Part shown: piece by piece, positions 7,840 through 16,895 of the stretch
Position numbering within the stretch: position 1 is the stretch's first letter
Layout of the letters: the number at the start of each line of letters is the position of its first letter
DNA from: CALBPI01 sp038531945
Lineage (GTDB): Bacteria > Pseudomonadota > Gammaproteobacteria > Steroidobacterales > Woeseiaceae
Length of the DNA: 64,000 nt
Direction of reading: 5' to 3'
Assembly: GCA_038531945.1 (NCBI GenBank)
Contig: JBCBBH010000002.1
Span: 1-64,000, forward strand
Program-made: the position numbers and the translations under genes
The notes under the pieces: generated by a model
What the model saw: the letters and a program-made list of their open reading frames with translations, nothing else
Told to the model about the DNA's origin: nothing
Databases searched by the model: none

Positions 7840-8145
7840 ATGGCAAAGAAATCGATGGTCGCTCGCGAAGTGAAGCGCGCAAAGCTCGTCGCAAAATATG
7901 CGGCGAAGCGTGCTGCGTTGAAAGCTGTGATCAAAAACCCCAATTCCAGTGTTGAAGAGGTTGACGCTGCGGTTGCGAAGTTGAGCGCTTTGCCGCGCGA
8001 CGCATCGCAAGTTCGCATGCGCAATCGCTGCGCGATTACAGGTCGCCCGCACGGCTTCTACAGGAAGTTTGGGTTGGCGCGAAACAAGCTTCGGGAAGCC
8101 ACCATGAAGGGTGAGATCCCCGGTTTGTCCAAGGCGAGTTGGTAA
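7840..8145 (+). CDS. rpsN: 30S ribosomal protein S14 (zinc-free type)
   Basis: Small-subunit head protein. The 101-residue product is the long form lacking the CxxC zinc ribbon and retains NRCAITGRPHGFYRKFGLAR and the C-terminal GEIPGLSKASW. The zinc-free type is usual in gammaproteobacteria. Confidence 0.98.
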   Translation: MAKKSMVAREVKRAKLVAKYAAKRAALKAVIKNPNSSVEEVDAAVAKLSALPRDASQVRMRNRCAITGRPHGFYRKFGLARNKLREATMKGEIPGLSKASW

Positions 8146-8157
8146 AGGAGTAGCACC

Positions 8158-8553
8158 ATGAGTATGAGCGATCCTATTGCCGATATGTTGACTCGCATCC
8201 GCAATGCGCAAAAGGCGCGCAAGCCGGTTGTGACGATGCCTTCCTCCAACGCCAAGGTTGCTATTGCCCGTGTCCTTAAAGACGAGGGCTACATCGATGA
8301 CCTGGAAGTCAACAAAGAGGGTGCGAAATCGCAACTCTCAGTGACGTTGCGTTATTACGAAGGCGCACCGGTCATCGAGAAGATCAAGCGCGTGAGCAAA
8401 CCCGGACTGAGAATCTACCGCCAGACCGGAGATCTGCCGACGGTCCTTGGCGGATTGGGTGTTGCAATCGTTTCTACATCAGCGGGGGTCATGAGTGATC
8501 GTGAAGCTCGCGCTAAAGGTATCGGGGGCGAGGTGATTTGCCTCGTTTCGTAA
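8158..8553 (+). CDS. rpsH: 30S ribosomal protein S8
   Basis: Central-domain 16S rRNA-binding protein and spc-operon autorepressor in relatives. It has 131 residues with MSDPIADMLTRIRNAQ near the start and the C-terminal signature STSAGVMSDREARAKGIGGE. The ATG at 8158 follows AAAGGAG; the next ATG at 8164 would also fit the family. Confidence 0.97.
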   Translation: MSMSDPIADMLTRIRNAQKARKPVVTMPSSNAKVAIARVLKDEGYIDDLEVNKEGAKSQLSVTLRYYEGAPVIEKIKRVSKPGLRIYRQTGDLPTVLGGLGVAIVSTSAGVMSDREARAKGIGGEVICLVS

Positions 8554-8571
8554 CTTAACGGACGAAAGACT

Positions 8572-9105
8572 ATGTCTCGCATCGCGAAACAACCGATTAC
8601 GCTGCCCAAGGGAGTTGAGCTCCAGCGCAGTGGTCAGAACATCTCGCTCAAAGGCAGCAAAGACAATTTGTCTTTCGCTTTGAACAGCGAAGTGGATATT
8701 GAAGACGACAACGGTACGCTGACCGTCAAGGCACGCTCAGGCTCGAGGTTCGCTCGAGCGATGGCGGGGACGACGCGCGCTATTTTGTCGAACATGGCTC
8801 ATGGTGTGAGCGAGGGTTGGGAAAAGAAACTGACCCTGGTCGGGGTCGGATACCGGGCACAGGCGCAGGGTACAAACCTCAACCTGACGTTGGGTTTTTC
8901 GCACCCGGTGGTTCACAAGATGCCCGAAGGTGTGACCGTGGAAACACCCAGTCAAACCGAGATCGTTCTGAAAGGCGCCGACAAGCAGGTAGTCGGTCAG
9001 GTCGCCGCAGAGATTCGCGCGTATCGCCCGCCTGAGCCCTACAAAGGCAAAGGTGTTCGCTACAGCGACGAACACGTTGTGCGTAAAGAGGCGAAGAAAA
9101 AGTAA
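8572..9105 (+). CDS. rplF: 50S ribosomal protein L6
   Basis: Protein near the sarcin-ricin loop and factor-binding site. It has 177 residues with two L6 repeats and the conserved C-terminal RPPEPYKGKGVRYSDE followed by a lysine-rich tail. Length and context are standard. Confidence 0.98.
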   Translation: MSRIAKQPITLPKGVELQRSGQNISLKGSKDNLSFALNSEVDIEDDNGTLTVKARSGSRFARAMAGTTRAILSNMAHGVSEGWEKKLTLVGVGYRAQAQGTNLNLTLGFSHPVVHKMPEGVTVETPSQTEIVLKGADKQVVGQVAAEIRAYRPPEPYKGKGVRYSDEHVVRKEAKKK

Positions 9106-9150
9106 GCCGGCGGCCGGGCGTTGAACCGGATCGTGGCTGGAGTAGCACAC

Positions 9151-9510
9151 ATGAAACTGAGCAAAAAAGACAATCGACTGCGTCGCGCACGTCGGACTCG
9201 CGCCAAAATTCGCGAGCTTGGCACCTTGCGTCTCAGCGTCTACAGAACACCGCGTCATATTTACGCGCAAATTCTCGCAGCAGACGGTGCGACGGTGCTG
9301 GCTTCTGCATCCACCGTACAAAAAGCGCTGCGTGGAGATTTGAAGTCGACGGGCAACGTCGAAGCAGCGCAGGCGGTAGGGAAACAAATCGCGGAACAAG
9401 CGAAAGCGGCTGGTATCGACAAGGTTGCATTCGACCGCTCTGGCTATCGTTATCACGGGCGTGTGAAGGCATTGGCCGACGCGGCGCGTGAAGCGGGATT
9501 GAACTTCTAG
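9151..9510 (+). CDS. rplR: 50S ribosomal protein L18
   Basis: 5S rRNA-binding protein. The 119-residue product starts MKLSKKDNRLRRARRTRAKI and ends with the signature YRYHGRVKALADAAREAGL. The ATG at 9151 is chosen over an upstream in-frame TTG at 9121 because GGAG precedes it and the extra ten residues are foreign to the family. Confidence 0.97.
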   Translation: MKLSKKDNRLRRARRTRAKIRELGTLRLSVYRTPRHIYAQILAADGATVLASASTVQKALRGDLKSTGNVEAAQAVGKQIAEQAKAAGIDKVAFDRSGYRYHGRVKALADAAREAGLNF

Positions 9511-9523
9511 GATAAGAACTGGC

Positions 9524-10030
9524 ATGGCAAAGAACGACAAGCAAAACGCGGGCGACGATCTGGTTGAGAAACTGGTAGCCGTGAATCGTGTGGCCAAAGT
9601 GGTCAAGGGCGGCCGTCAGTTCGGCTTCACTGCGCTCACCGTCGTCGGCGATGGCAACGGCAGCGTCGGGTTTGGCTACGGCAAGGCTCGAGAAGTCCCA
9701 ATCGCGATTCAGAAAGCGATGCAGGCTGCACGCAAGAATTTAGCGAAAGTGCATCTTCGGGACGACACGTTGCAGTATGAAATCAAGGGCCGTCATGGCG
9801 CGACGCGCGTATATATGCAACCGGCCTCTGAAGGTACAGGCGTGATCGCGGGCGGTGCTATGCGTGCCGTATTCGAATGTGCCGGCGTGCGGAACGTCTT
9901 GGCCAAGTCCTATGGTTCGCGCAACCCGATCAACGTCGTGCGCGCGACCATCAACGGCCTTCGAAACATTCATTCACCAGCGGCAGTTGCAGCGAAACGC
10001 GGCAAGAGTGTCGAAGAGATCCTGGGTTAA
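9524..10030 (+). CDS. rpsE: 30S ribosomal protein S5
   Basis: Fidelity protein at the mRNA entry tunnel. It has 168 residues with an N-terminal double-stranded RNA-binding fold (LVAVNRVAKVVKGGRQFGF) and the nucleotide-proof C-terminal domain (GVRNVLAKSYGSRNPIN). It lies 13 bases after rplR and 4 bases before rpmD. Confidence 0.98.
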   Translation: MAKNDKQNAGDDLVEKLVAVNRVAKVVKGGRQFGFTALTVVGDGNGSVGFGYGKAREVPIAIQKAMQAARKNLAKVHLRDDTLQYEIKGRHGATRVYMQPASEGTGVIAGGAMRAVFECAGVRNVLAKSYGSRNPINVVRATINGLRNIHSPAAVAAKRGKSVEEILG

Positions 10031-10034
10031 GGCA

Positions 10035-10223
10035 ATGGCAGCGAAAAAGAAGCTGAAGGTCACACTTGTCAAAAGCAAGTTTGGACGACTGAAAAATCAC
10101 AAGGCCAGCATCGCCGGTCTTGGACTGCGCCGTATCAACCACACGGTTGAAGTGGAAGATACGCCAGAGAATCGCGGCATGATCAACCAGGTTTCGTACC
10201 TGTTGAAAGTCGAGGAAGCGTAA
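10035..10223 (+). CDS. rpmD: 50S ribosomal protein L30
   Basis: Small large-subunit protein of 62 residues with the family core LKVTLVKSKFGRLKNHKAS and GLGLRRINHTVEVEDTPENRGMI region. The ATG at 10035 follows GGTTAAGGC. Its stop TAA overlaps the rplO start by one base, so the two are coupled. Confidence 0.97.
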   Translation: MAAKKKLKVTLVKSKFGRLKNHKASIAGLGLRRINHTVEVEDTPENRGMINQVSYLLKVEEA

Positions 10224-10657
10224 TGCGTTTGAATACATTGAAACCTGCGAAAGGCAGCAAACCGGTCGGCAAGCGATTGGGTCGCGGAATTTCGGCGGGG
10301 CAAGGTAAGACCAGTGGACGTGGAGTCAAAGGACAACACGCACGCTCGGGTGGCTACCACAAAGTCGGTTTCGAGGGTGGTCAGATGCCACTGCAGCGCC
10401 GGTTGCCTAAAGTTGGGTTCAACTCCCGGAAGGCACGGCTGTCTGCAGAGTTGCGTTTGCATGAGCTCGGCCTGGTCGATGGTGATGTCGTTGACCTGTT
10501 GACTTTGAAACGTGCTCGCCTCGTGCCGGCACAGACTCAGAAAGTCAAAGTCATCGATTCCGGCAAGATCGAAAAAGCGGTAACCGTAAAAGGTATCGCG
10601 GTAACGCCAGGCGCGCGTAAAGCGATTGAGGCGGCCGGCGGCACCATTGAAGACTAA
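10223..10657 (+). CDS. rplO: 50S ribosomal protein L15
   Basis: Late-assembly large-subunit protein. It has 144 residues with the glycine-rich motif GRGISAGQGKTSGRGVKGQ at about residues 22-40 and the C-terminal GARKAIEAAGGTIE. Coupled to rpmD; secY follows 35 bases later as usual. Confidence 0.98.
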   Translation: MRLNTLKPAKGSKPVGKRLGRGISAGQGKTSGRGVKGQHARSGGYHKVGFEGGQMPLQRRLPKVGFNSRKARLSAELRLHELGLVDGDVVDLLTLKRARLVPAQTQKVKVIDSGKIEKAVTVKGIAVTPGARKAIEAAGGTIED

Positions 10658-10692
10658 GTACTGATCCACTGACCAGACGGATAGACCGAAAC

Positions 10693-12045
10693 GTGGCAAA
10701 GAACAGAAACAATGCGGAGATGGCAGCAGGACTTGCACAGTCGGGCAAGCTCAATGAACTGCGTCAGCGATTGATGTTCCTGATAGGTGCACTGGTTGTG
10801 TACCGTATCGGTACTTTTGTGCCGGTTCCCGGAATCGATCCTATCCAACTGACCGCATTCTTCGAGCAGCAGTCCGGCAACATCCTGGCCATGTTCAACA
10901 TGTTCTCAGGCGGTGCGTTGCAGCGATTCGGTATCTTCGCACTCGGCGTGATGCCGTATATCTCTGCGTCGATTGTCATGCAAATGGCGGCCGTGGTCGT
11001 GCCGAGCCTGGCGAAGCTGAAGAAAGAAGGCGAGGCAGGGCGTCGCAAGATCACCGACTACACGCGACGGGGCACATTGCTACTAGCGGTGGTGCAGTCA
11101 TTTGGTGCGGCGTACGCGATTCAAAATCAGCCGAATCTGGTCGTGAACCCTGGCATCAGCTTCATGGTTCTGTGCATCATTTCGCTGGTCACCGGCACGA
11201 TGTTCCTTATGTGGCTGGGTGAGCAGATCACCGAGCGTGGCGTCGGCAACGGTATTTCGATCATCATTCTGGCCGGTATCATCGCCGGAATGCCGGGCGC
11301 GATCGCCGGAACGGCGGAGTTGGTCAAGAACGGCACAATGTCGCCCGCGCTGGCGTTGATCATTTTGATCGCGTTTATCGCCATGACTGTGTTCGTCGTG
11401 TACATGGAAAGCGCGCAGCGCAGGATCACCGTGCACTACGCTCGGCGCCAGCAAGGGCGCCGCATGATGCAGGCACAATCGACCCATCTGCCGTTCAAAG
11501 TGAACATGTCCGGCGTGATTCCGCCAATCTTCGCGTCAAGTTTGCTGCTTTTTCCGGTAACACTGGTACAATTTGGCGGCGCGAATCCTGACCCGGGCGG
11601 TTTTGCCCAGTGGTTGCAACGGATCGGTGCAGCATTATCCCCTGGCCAGCCGATATACATCGTGTTGTACGGCGCATTGGTCGCTGGGTTCTGTTTCTTT
11701 TACACCGCGTTGATGTACGACTCACGTGAGGTTGCCGATAACCTGAAGCGCTCTGGTGCGTTTATTCAGGGCATTCGGCCCGGCCAGCAGACAGGCGAGT
11801 ACATCGACAGGGTACTAACGCGTTTGACCTTCTGGGGTGCGCTTTACATTACAGGCGTCTGCCTCGTTCCGGAGTTGGTCCGCATGTTCTTCCCGAGCGT
11901 GCCGTTCAACTTTGGAGGGACCTCGTTGTTGATCCTTGTGGTCGTAACGATGGATTTCATGCAGCAGCTGAAAGCGCACACGATGTCGCAGCAGTACGAA
12001 GGCATGATGAAGAAGGCCAATATCAGGAATTACAGCCGCACTTAA
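10693..12045 (+). CDS. secY: Protein translocase subunit SecY
   Basis: Channel subunit of the SecYEG translocon in the inner membrane. The 450-residue product has about ten hydrophobic membrane segments, the plug-region motif IFALGVMPYISASIVMQ, the loop TDYTRRGTLLLA and the C-terminal SQQYEGMMKKANIR. The start is GTG at 10693, giving the expected AKNRNNAEMAAGL N-terminus. Confidence 0.98.
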   Translation: MAKNRNNAEMAAGLAQSGKLNELRQRLMFLIGALVVYRIGTFVPVPGIDPIQLTAFFEQQSGNILAMFNMFSGGALQRFGIFALGVMPYISASIVMQMAAVVVPSLAKLKKEGEAGRRKITDYTRRGTLLLAVVQSFGAAYAIQNQPNLVVNPGISFMVLCIISLVTGTMFLMWLGEQITERGVGNGISIIILAGIIAGMPGAIAGTAELVKNGTMSPALALIILIAFIAMTVFVVYMESAQRRITVHYARRQQGRRMMQAQSTHLPFKVNMSGVIPPIFASSLLLFPVTLVQFGGANPDPGGFAQWLQRIGAALSPGQPIYIVLYGALVAGFCFFYTALMYDSREVADNLKRSGAFIQGIRPGQQTGEYIDRVLTRLTFWGALYITGVCLVPELVRMFFPSVPFNFGGTSLLILVVVTMDFMQQLKAHTMSQQYEGMMKKANIRNYSRT

Positions 12046-12085
12046 CGCGGCGCGCATCGCGTGAGCGACGCTTTGGAGCAAAGAA

Positions 12086-12199
12086 ATGAAAGTTCGAGCA
12101 TCGGTTAAGAAAATTTGCCGCAACTGCAAAGTCATTCGCAGGAACGGCGTTTTGCGAGTGATTTGCACCGACGCTCGCCATAAGCAGCGTCAGGGCTAG
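12086..12199 (+). CDS. rpmJ: 50S ribosomal protein L36 (zinc-binding type)
   Basis: 37-residue zinc-ribbon protein of the large subunit, missed easily because of its size. It begins MKVRASVKKICRNCKVIRRN, and the zinc ligands are Cys11, Cys14, Cys27 and His32, so it is the C-plus form. It sits between secY and rpsM, its normal place, with a TTGGAG ribosome binding site. Confidence 0.97.
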   Translation: MKVRASVKKICRNCKVIRRNGVLRVICTDARHKQRQG

Positions 12200-12234
12200 G
12201 CCTGGCAGCACTCGCAGTTTAAGAGGAAGACATT

Positions 12235-12591
12235 GTGGCCCGTATTGCAGGCATAAACATTCCGGTCAACAAACACGTGGTAATCGCGTTGACCAGCATC
12301 TATGGCATTGGCCCGACGCGCGCAAAGGCGATCTGCGCCGCGGCGAGTGTCGCAGAACATGTACCGGTGAAAGACTTGGCTGAGCCGGAAGTGGCGAAGC
12401 TGCGTGATGAAGTCGCGAAGTTCACCGTCGAAGGTGATTTGCGTCGTGAAACCGCAATGAACATCAAGCGTTTGATGGACCTCGGTTGCTACCGCGGTAT
12501 TCGTCACAGACGAGGCCTGCCACTGCGTGGCCAGCGCACTCGCACCAACGCTCGCACCCGCAAAGGCCCTCGTCGTCCAGTGCGTCGATAA
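12235..12591 (+). CDS. rpsM: 30S ribosomal protein S13
   Basis: Small-subunit head protein contacting P-site tRNA. It has 118 residues with a GTG start at 12235 after AAGAGGAAG; ARIAGINIPVNKHVVIAL and the C-terminal RGLPLRGQRTRTNARTRKG are diagnostic. Only 35 bases separate it from rpmJ, too few for the S4-binding pseudoknot leader that precedes rpsM in Escherichia coli. Confidence 0.98.
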   Translation: MARIAGINIPVNKHVVIALTSIYGIGPTRAKAICAAASVAEHVPVKDLAEPEVAKLRDEVAKFTVEGDLRRETAMNIKRLMDLGCYRGIRHRRGLPLRGQRTRTNARTRKGPRRPVRR

Positions 12592-12606
12592 TCAGGAACG
12601 AAACAG

Positions 12607-12993
12607 ATGGCACAGTCAAAACCTTCGAAAAAGAAGATCAAACGCCAGGTGCAGGACGGCATTGCGCACATCCACGCCTCGTTCAACAACACGATCATCA
12701 CGATCACAGACCGCCAAGGCAACGCATTGTCCTGGGCAACTGCGGGCGGCTGCGGATTCCGCGGCTCTCGTAAGTCGACACCGTTTGCGGCGCAGGTCGC
12801 TGCGGACAAGGCAGGGCGTGCGGCACAAGAATACGGCTTGAAGAATCTGGACGTCCGCGTTTGGGGTCCTGGTCCTGGCCGCGAATCTGCGGTGCGTGCA
12901 CTGAACGGCTGTGGTTACAAAATTCAACACATCAATGATGTGACACCGATCCCGCACAACGGATGTCGTCCGCCTAAGCGGCGCCGCGTGTAA
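12607..12993 (+). CDS. rpsK: 30S ribosomal protein S11
   Basis: Platform protein of the small subunit. It has 128 residues with HIHASFNNTIITITDRQGN and the C-terminal signature INDVTPIPHNGCRPPKRRRV, both typical. Alpha-operon order rpsM-rpsK-rpsD-rpoA is preserved. Confidence 0.98.
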   Translation: MAQSKPSKKKIKRQVQDGIAHIHASFNNTIITITDRQGNALSWATAGGCGFRGSRKSTPFAAQVAADKAGRAAQEYGLKNLDVRVWGPGPGRESAVRALNGCGYKIQHINDVTPIPHNGCRPPKRRRV

Positions 12994-13018
12994 CGGGAAC
13001 TACGGGCAGGAACCTAAG

Positions 13019-13639
13019 ATGGCAAGATATATCGGTCCGAAATGCAAACTCTCACGTCGTGAGGGCACAGACCTGTTTCTGAAAAGCGGTGTTCGCCCGC
13101 TGGAATCCAAATGCAAACTGGAAGTCCCTCCTGGCGGCGCGCCCGCGCGCAGGCCGCGGATTTCCGACTACGGTTTGCAGCTCCGGGAGAAGCAAAAGCT
13201 TCGCCGGATGTATGGTGTGCTGGAGCGTCAGTTCCGCAACTACTACAAGAAGGCTGCACAGCGAAAAGGCTCAACGGGTGAGAACCTGCTCCAGCTTCTG
13301 GAAGGCCGGTTGGACAACGCGGTGTACCGGATGGGCTTTGCGTCGACGCGTGCGGAAGCCCGTCAGCTAGTGAGCCACAAAGGTATCGAAGTGAACGGCA
13401 GCGTCGTAAATATTCCGTCGTTCCAGGTTGATGGCGGAGATGTAATTTCGGTCCGTGAAAAAGCCAAGAAACAACTGCGAATCAAATCGTCGTTGGAAAT
13501 TGCTGGCCAGATCGGTTTCCCGGATTGGGTCGAGGTTGATGCCGACAAGATGGTGGGCACGATGAAGGCACTGCCGGAACGCGAAGATATCCTGCCGGAT
13601 ATCAACGAAAACCTCGTGGTGGAGCTGTACTCGAAGTAG
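13019..13639 (+). CDS. rpsD: 30S ribosomal protein S4
   Basis: Primary 16S rRNA-binding protein and, in Escherichia coli, the alpha-operon autorepressor. It has 206 residues: MARYIGPKCKLSRREGTDLF, an S4 RNA-binding domain with LDNAVYRMGFASTRAEARQL, and the C-terminal LVVELYSK. Only two cysteines occur in the N-terminal region, so no zinc site is expected. Confidence 0.98.
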   Translation: MARYIGPKCKLSRREGTDLFLKSGVRPLESKCKLEVPPGGAPARRPRISDYGLQLREKQKLRRMYGVLERQFRNYYKKAAQRKGSTGENLLQLLEGRLDNAVYRMGFASTRAEARQLVSHKGIEVNGSVVNIPSFQVDGGDVISVREKAKKQLRIKSSLEIAGQIGFPDWVEVDADKMVGTMKALPEREDILPDINENLVVELYSK

Positions 13640-13706
13640 TCAGTTTTCCTGTACATCGATATCAGCCGAACCCCCGAAGATAAAAGAGAGAGAGGTCAAG
13701 GTTCTC

Positions 13707-14711
13707 ATGCAAGAATCTACCAACGAATTCCTGAAACCCCGAGTCGTCAAGGTCAACCCGGTCGACGATACGCAGGCGCGTGTCACGATCGAGCCCTTCG
13801 AGCGCGGCTTCGGTCACACGCTAGGCAACGCGCTGCGACGTATCCTTTTGTCTTCGATGCCGGGTGCGGCCATTGTTGAGGCAGAAATTGACGGCGTCCT
13901 GCACGAGTACACGAGCGTCGAGGGCGTTCAGGAAGATGTCGTGGACATCCTTTTGAACCTCAAGCAAGTTGCATTGACGATGCACGGCCGCGAAAGCGCG
14001 GAGCTGACAATCGTTAAGCAGGGTCCGGGTCCGGTGACCGCCGGCGACATCCAGACAGATCACGACGTTGAGGTAGCGAACCCGGATCACGTTATCGCGA
14101 CGCTGACCAAAGAGGGTGAACTGCGCATGGTGCTGCGCGTGGAGCGCGGTCGTGGTTACCGGCCAGCAGCCAAACGCTCGACGTTTGAAGAGCAGACCGG
14201 ACCGATTGGTCGATTGCAGTTGGACGCCTCGTTTAGCCCAATCCGTCGCGTGACTTACAGCGTCGACGCGGCTCGCGTTGAGCAGCGCACCGACCTCGAT
14301 AAGCTCCTGATCGATATCGAAACCAACGGAACGATTGATCCCGAAGAGGCGATCCGACGCGCTGGAAGTATTCTTAAAGATCAACTCAGCGTGTTTGTTG
14401 ATCTGCAAGGTCAAGAGGACAACACGGCGGCTTCGGCTGAAGCTCAGGTAGATCCGATTCTCCTGCGCCCGGTTGACGAACTCGAACTGACGGTTCGATC
14501 GGCGAATTGCCTGAAAGCAGAAAGCATTAACTACATCGGTGATCTCGTGCAGCGGACGGAAGTCGAACTGCTGCGGACGCCGAATCTCGGTAAGAAATCT
14601 CTGACTGAAATCAAGGAAGTGCTGGAGAGCCACGGTTTGGGCCTGGGTCTGCAGGTCGATAACTGGCCACCAGCTAGTCTGCGCAGTGATCGTTCACTGC
14701 TCGGCTCCTAG
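13707..14711 (+). CDS. rpoA: DNA-directed RNA polymerase subunit alpha
   Basis: Scaffold subunit for RNA polymerase assembly and contact for activators and UP elements. The 334-residue product has the N-terminal dimerisation domain with GFGHTLGNALRRILLSSMPG and, after a linker, a C-terminal domain with NCLKAESINYIGDLVQRTE and TPNLGKKSLTEIKEVL. It lies 67 bases after rpsD and is followed by rplQ. Confidence 0.98.
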   Translation: MQESTNEFLKPRVVKVNPVDDTQARVTIEPFERGFGHTLGNALRRILLSSMPGAAIVEAEIDGVLHEYTSVEGVQEDVVDILLNLKQVALTMHGRESAELTIVKQGPGPVTAGDIQTDHDVEVANPDHVIATLTKEGELRMVLRVERGRGYRPAAKRSTFEEQTGPIGRLQLDASFSPIRRVTYSVDAARVEQRTDLDKLLIDIETNGTIDPEEAIRRAGSILKDQLSVFVDLQGQEDNTAASAEAQVDPILLRPVDELELTVRSANCLKAESINYIGDLVQRTEVELLRTPNLGKKSLTEIKEVLESHGLGLGLQVDNWPPASLRSDRSLLGS

Positions 14712-14743
14712 TTTTAGTCTTGTCGTAAACAGGAAAAAGCGTC

Positions 14744-15130
14744 ATGCGACACAAGAAATCTGGACGGAAGCTCAATCGCAACAGCTCACACCGCAAGGCG
14801 ATGTATCGCAACATGGCGTCGTCGTTGATCAAACATGAGACGATCAAGACCACGTTGCCGAAAGCGAAGGAGCTCCGTCGTGTGATAGAGCCTTTGATCA
14901 CCACGGCGAAGGAAGACAGCGTCGCACATCGCCGTCTTGCGTTCGATCGTTTGCGTGACAAAGAAGCGGTAGGCAAGCTGTTCGTCGAGCTTGGACCTCG
15001 GTTCAAAGAGCGCCCGGGCGGCTATCTGAGAATCTTGAAGATGGGATTCCGGCCTGGTGACGCCGCGCCGATGGCGATGGTACAGCTGCTGGATCAGCCT
15101 GAGCCGCAAGCGGAAGCGCTAGACAGCTAA
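14744..15130 (+). CDS. rplQ: 50S ribosomal protein L17
   Basis: Large-subunit protein near the exit tunnel. It has 128 residues starting MRHKKSGRKLNRNSSHRKAM and containing GGYLRILKMGFRPGDAAPMA, both family signatures. It is the last gene of the ribosomal superoperon and is followed 27 bases later by a strong terminator. Confidence 0.98.
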   Translation: MRHKKSGRKLNRNSSHRKAMYRNMASSLIKHETIKTTLPKAKELRRVIEPLITTAKEDSVAHRRLAFDRLRDKEAVGKLFVELGPRFKERPGGYLRILKMGFRPGDAAPMAMVQLLDQPEPQAEALDS

Positions 15131-15157
15131 GGGCGGTCGCCCGCGACGCATCGAGAG

Positions 15158-15184
15158 AGCCAGGCCTGACGGTCTGGCTTTTTT
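15158..15184 (+). terminator. Intrinsic terminator of the ribosomal superoperon
   Basis: A 9-bp stem (15158-15166 with 15171-15179, one G-U pair) closes on the tetraloop TGAC and runs into six T residues at 15179-15184. It lies between rplQ and the convergent PAS kinase gene and has no T-run in the other direction. Confidence 0.9.
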
Positions 15185-15189
15185 GTTGG

Positions 15190-16695
15190 CTACGGCGACA
15201 GCGTAAAAAAGAAGGTTGAGCCTTGGCCCGGTGTGGATTCGACCCAGATATGGCCGCCGTGTCGCTCGACGATCCGCTTGACGAACGTCAGGCCAGCACC
15301 CGTACCTCCACCATATTCGTCCTTGCCGTGAAGTCGCCGGAAGATCTTGAATATGCTGTCGTGATAGACCGCAGCAATACCAATTCCGTTATCACGAACG
15401 AAGAACACGGGCGGACGTCTTGGGCTGTCAGGTTCCTGTTCCAACACGCCCACGCTGACTTCCGGACGCTCTCGCGTGTTGTACTTCAGTGCATTCAAGA
15501 TGAGGTTACGGTACAACTCCCGGACTGATACGGGCTCACACGCGACTTCGGGCAATTGCGCGACTTCTACGCTGGCGTGATCCCAATCGGGAATCAACGC
15601 GATTGCGCTGTCGACCACGCTATTGAGATCGATTGGCACGGCGTAGCGCTCGCCTTCGGCGACCCGAGCGAGTTTCAAAAGATCGACGATGAGCTCTTCC
15701 ATTCGATTGGTGAGTGATTGCATACGATCCAGACGCTCCATTACGTCAGGATCCAGTGCAGACCCGTGATCTTCCTTGATCATGTCGATGTGTGAACACA
15801 TGCCGCGCAGCGGTGCTTTCAAATCATGCGATGCAATATGTGCGAACTCATTGAGCTGCTCGTTCTGCTGCAATAGCCGAAGTTGGGCCCGTTTTCGCGA
15901 CGTAATGTCTTCAATTGACCCGGCGACGCGTGTTGCCTCGCCGGCGTCGTTCCAGCGGGCCTGCCCACGAGCATGAATCCACTCATAGGTTCCATCCGGA
16001 CGGCGCAGGCGGTACTCGACGTTGAAAGGTGTGCCGTTATTGATATGGGCATCGAATTCCTCAAGCGTGAACGCACGGTCTTCTTCGTGGATCAACTCCA
16101 CAAACTGGTCAAATGACGGACCCTGTGGCCCATAGTCATGCTCGATGACTTCCAGAGCTCGTGTTGACCAAACGACGGTGCCTTGCGGGACATCGAGGTC
16201 CCAAATTCCAACGGCTGCACCCTCCACGGCTAGAGCGTAGCGTTGCTCGCTTCGCCTCAAAGCGTCTTGACCTTTGACAATCTCGGTGATGTCGCGTGCC
16301 AGGCCGAGAATGTGCGGTTTACCATCCTGGTTCTCAAACCGGATCTTTCGTGTGAATAGTGTGCGGCGCTTTCCATCAGGAAAGTCCAGCGTCTCTACCA
16401 CCGCTGATTCGCCGGTCTCCAGTGCGAGTCGATCGTTCTCCAGGAAGGCCGCCGCCTGTTCAGGGTCATCGAACTCCTCTGCGGTGGTGAATCCAATGAT
16501 TCTGTCGTGCAACGAGGTGGGGTACAGGTCAAACAGCGCGGGATTTCCGTAGAGGATTCGGAACTGCTCGTCCTTGATGAAAAACGCGTCGGGGATGTTC
16601 TCGAACACGAGACTGGCAAAGCTCTCTTCATTGAAGAGTTTCGCAACTTGCTGCGTTAACTGGAAAACTCTGCGGACTTCCGGTTTAGTAGCCAT
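15190..16695 (-). CDS. PAS-domain sensor histidine kinase (cytoplasmic)
   Basis: Two-component sensor kinase without visible membrane segments. The 501 residues contain two PAS domains (about 26-140 and 150-270, the second followed by a PAC-like stretch), a HisKA domain with phosphoacceptor ASHDLKAPL near residue 290, and an HATPase domain with the N box NALKYN, G1 DNGIGI and G2 GGTGAGLTFVKRI. The organisation resembles phytochrome-like or cyanobacterial-type PAS kinases, but no chromophore domain is seen. No response regulator is adjacent, so the partner is unknown. The ATG at 16695 is chosen because the 48 residues upstream in frame look non-coding and run towards the neighbour's terminator; the start is uncertain. 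Confidence 0.88.
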   Translation of the reverse strand: MATKPEVRRVFQLTQQVAKLFNEESFASLVFENIPDAFFIKDEQFRILYGNPALFDLYPTSLHDRIIGFTTAEEFDDPEQAAAFLENDRLALETGESAVVETLDFPDGKRRTLFTRKIRFENQDGKPHILGLARDITEIVKGQDALRRSEQRYALAVEGAAVGIWDLDVPQGTVVWSTRALEVIEHDYGPQGPSFDQFVELIHEEDRAFTLEEFDAHINNGTPFNVEYRLRRPDGTYEWIHARGQARWNDAGEATRVAGSIEDITSRKRAQLRLLQQNEQLNEFAHIASHDLKAPLRGMCSHIDMIKEDHGSALDPDVMERLDRMQSLTNRMEELIVDLLKLARVAEGERYAVPIDLNSVVDSAIALIPDWDHASVEVAQLPEVACEPVSVRELYRNLILNALKYNTRERPEVSVGVLEQEPDSPRRPPVFFVRDNGIGIAAVYHDSIFKIFRRLHGKDEYGGGTGAGLTFVKRIVERHGGHIWVESTPGQGSTFFFTLSP

Positions 16696-16847
16696 AACTT
16701 TTGGAGAGCTTACACCGATAGGTGAAATATCGGCATTCAGCTCGATTTCTTTAACGCAGAACCGGCTAAGTGGGCGACTACAGCGTTGGTTGGGTTGGCG
16801 TAATGGATTTTGGCGGATCAGGATGGATGGCAAGCCCAAATACGGCG

Positions 16848-16877
16848 AAAAAAAGGCCGGGCTATGCCCGGCCTTTT
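16848..16877 (-). terminator. Intrinsic terminator after the lysine-rich protein gene
   Basis: AAAAGGCCGGGC (16851-16862) pairs perfectly with GCCCGGCCTTTT (16866-16877) over a 3-base loop. Read on the minus strand the hairpin is followed by seven T residues (A-run 16848-16854). It lies 19 bases beyond the stop of the gene starting at 17447. Confidence 0.9.
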
Positions 16878-16895
16878 CATGGTCGATGGGACTCG

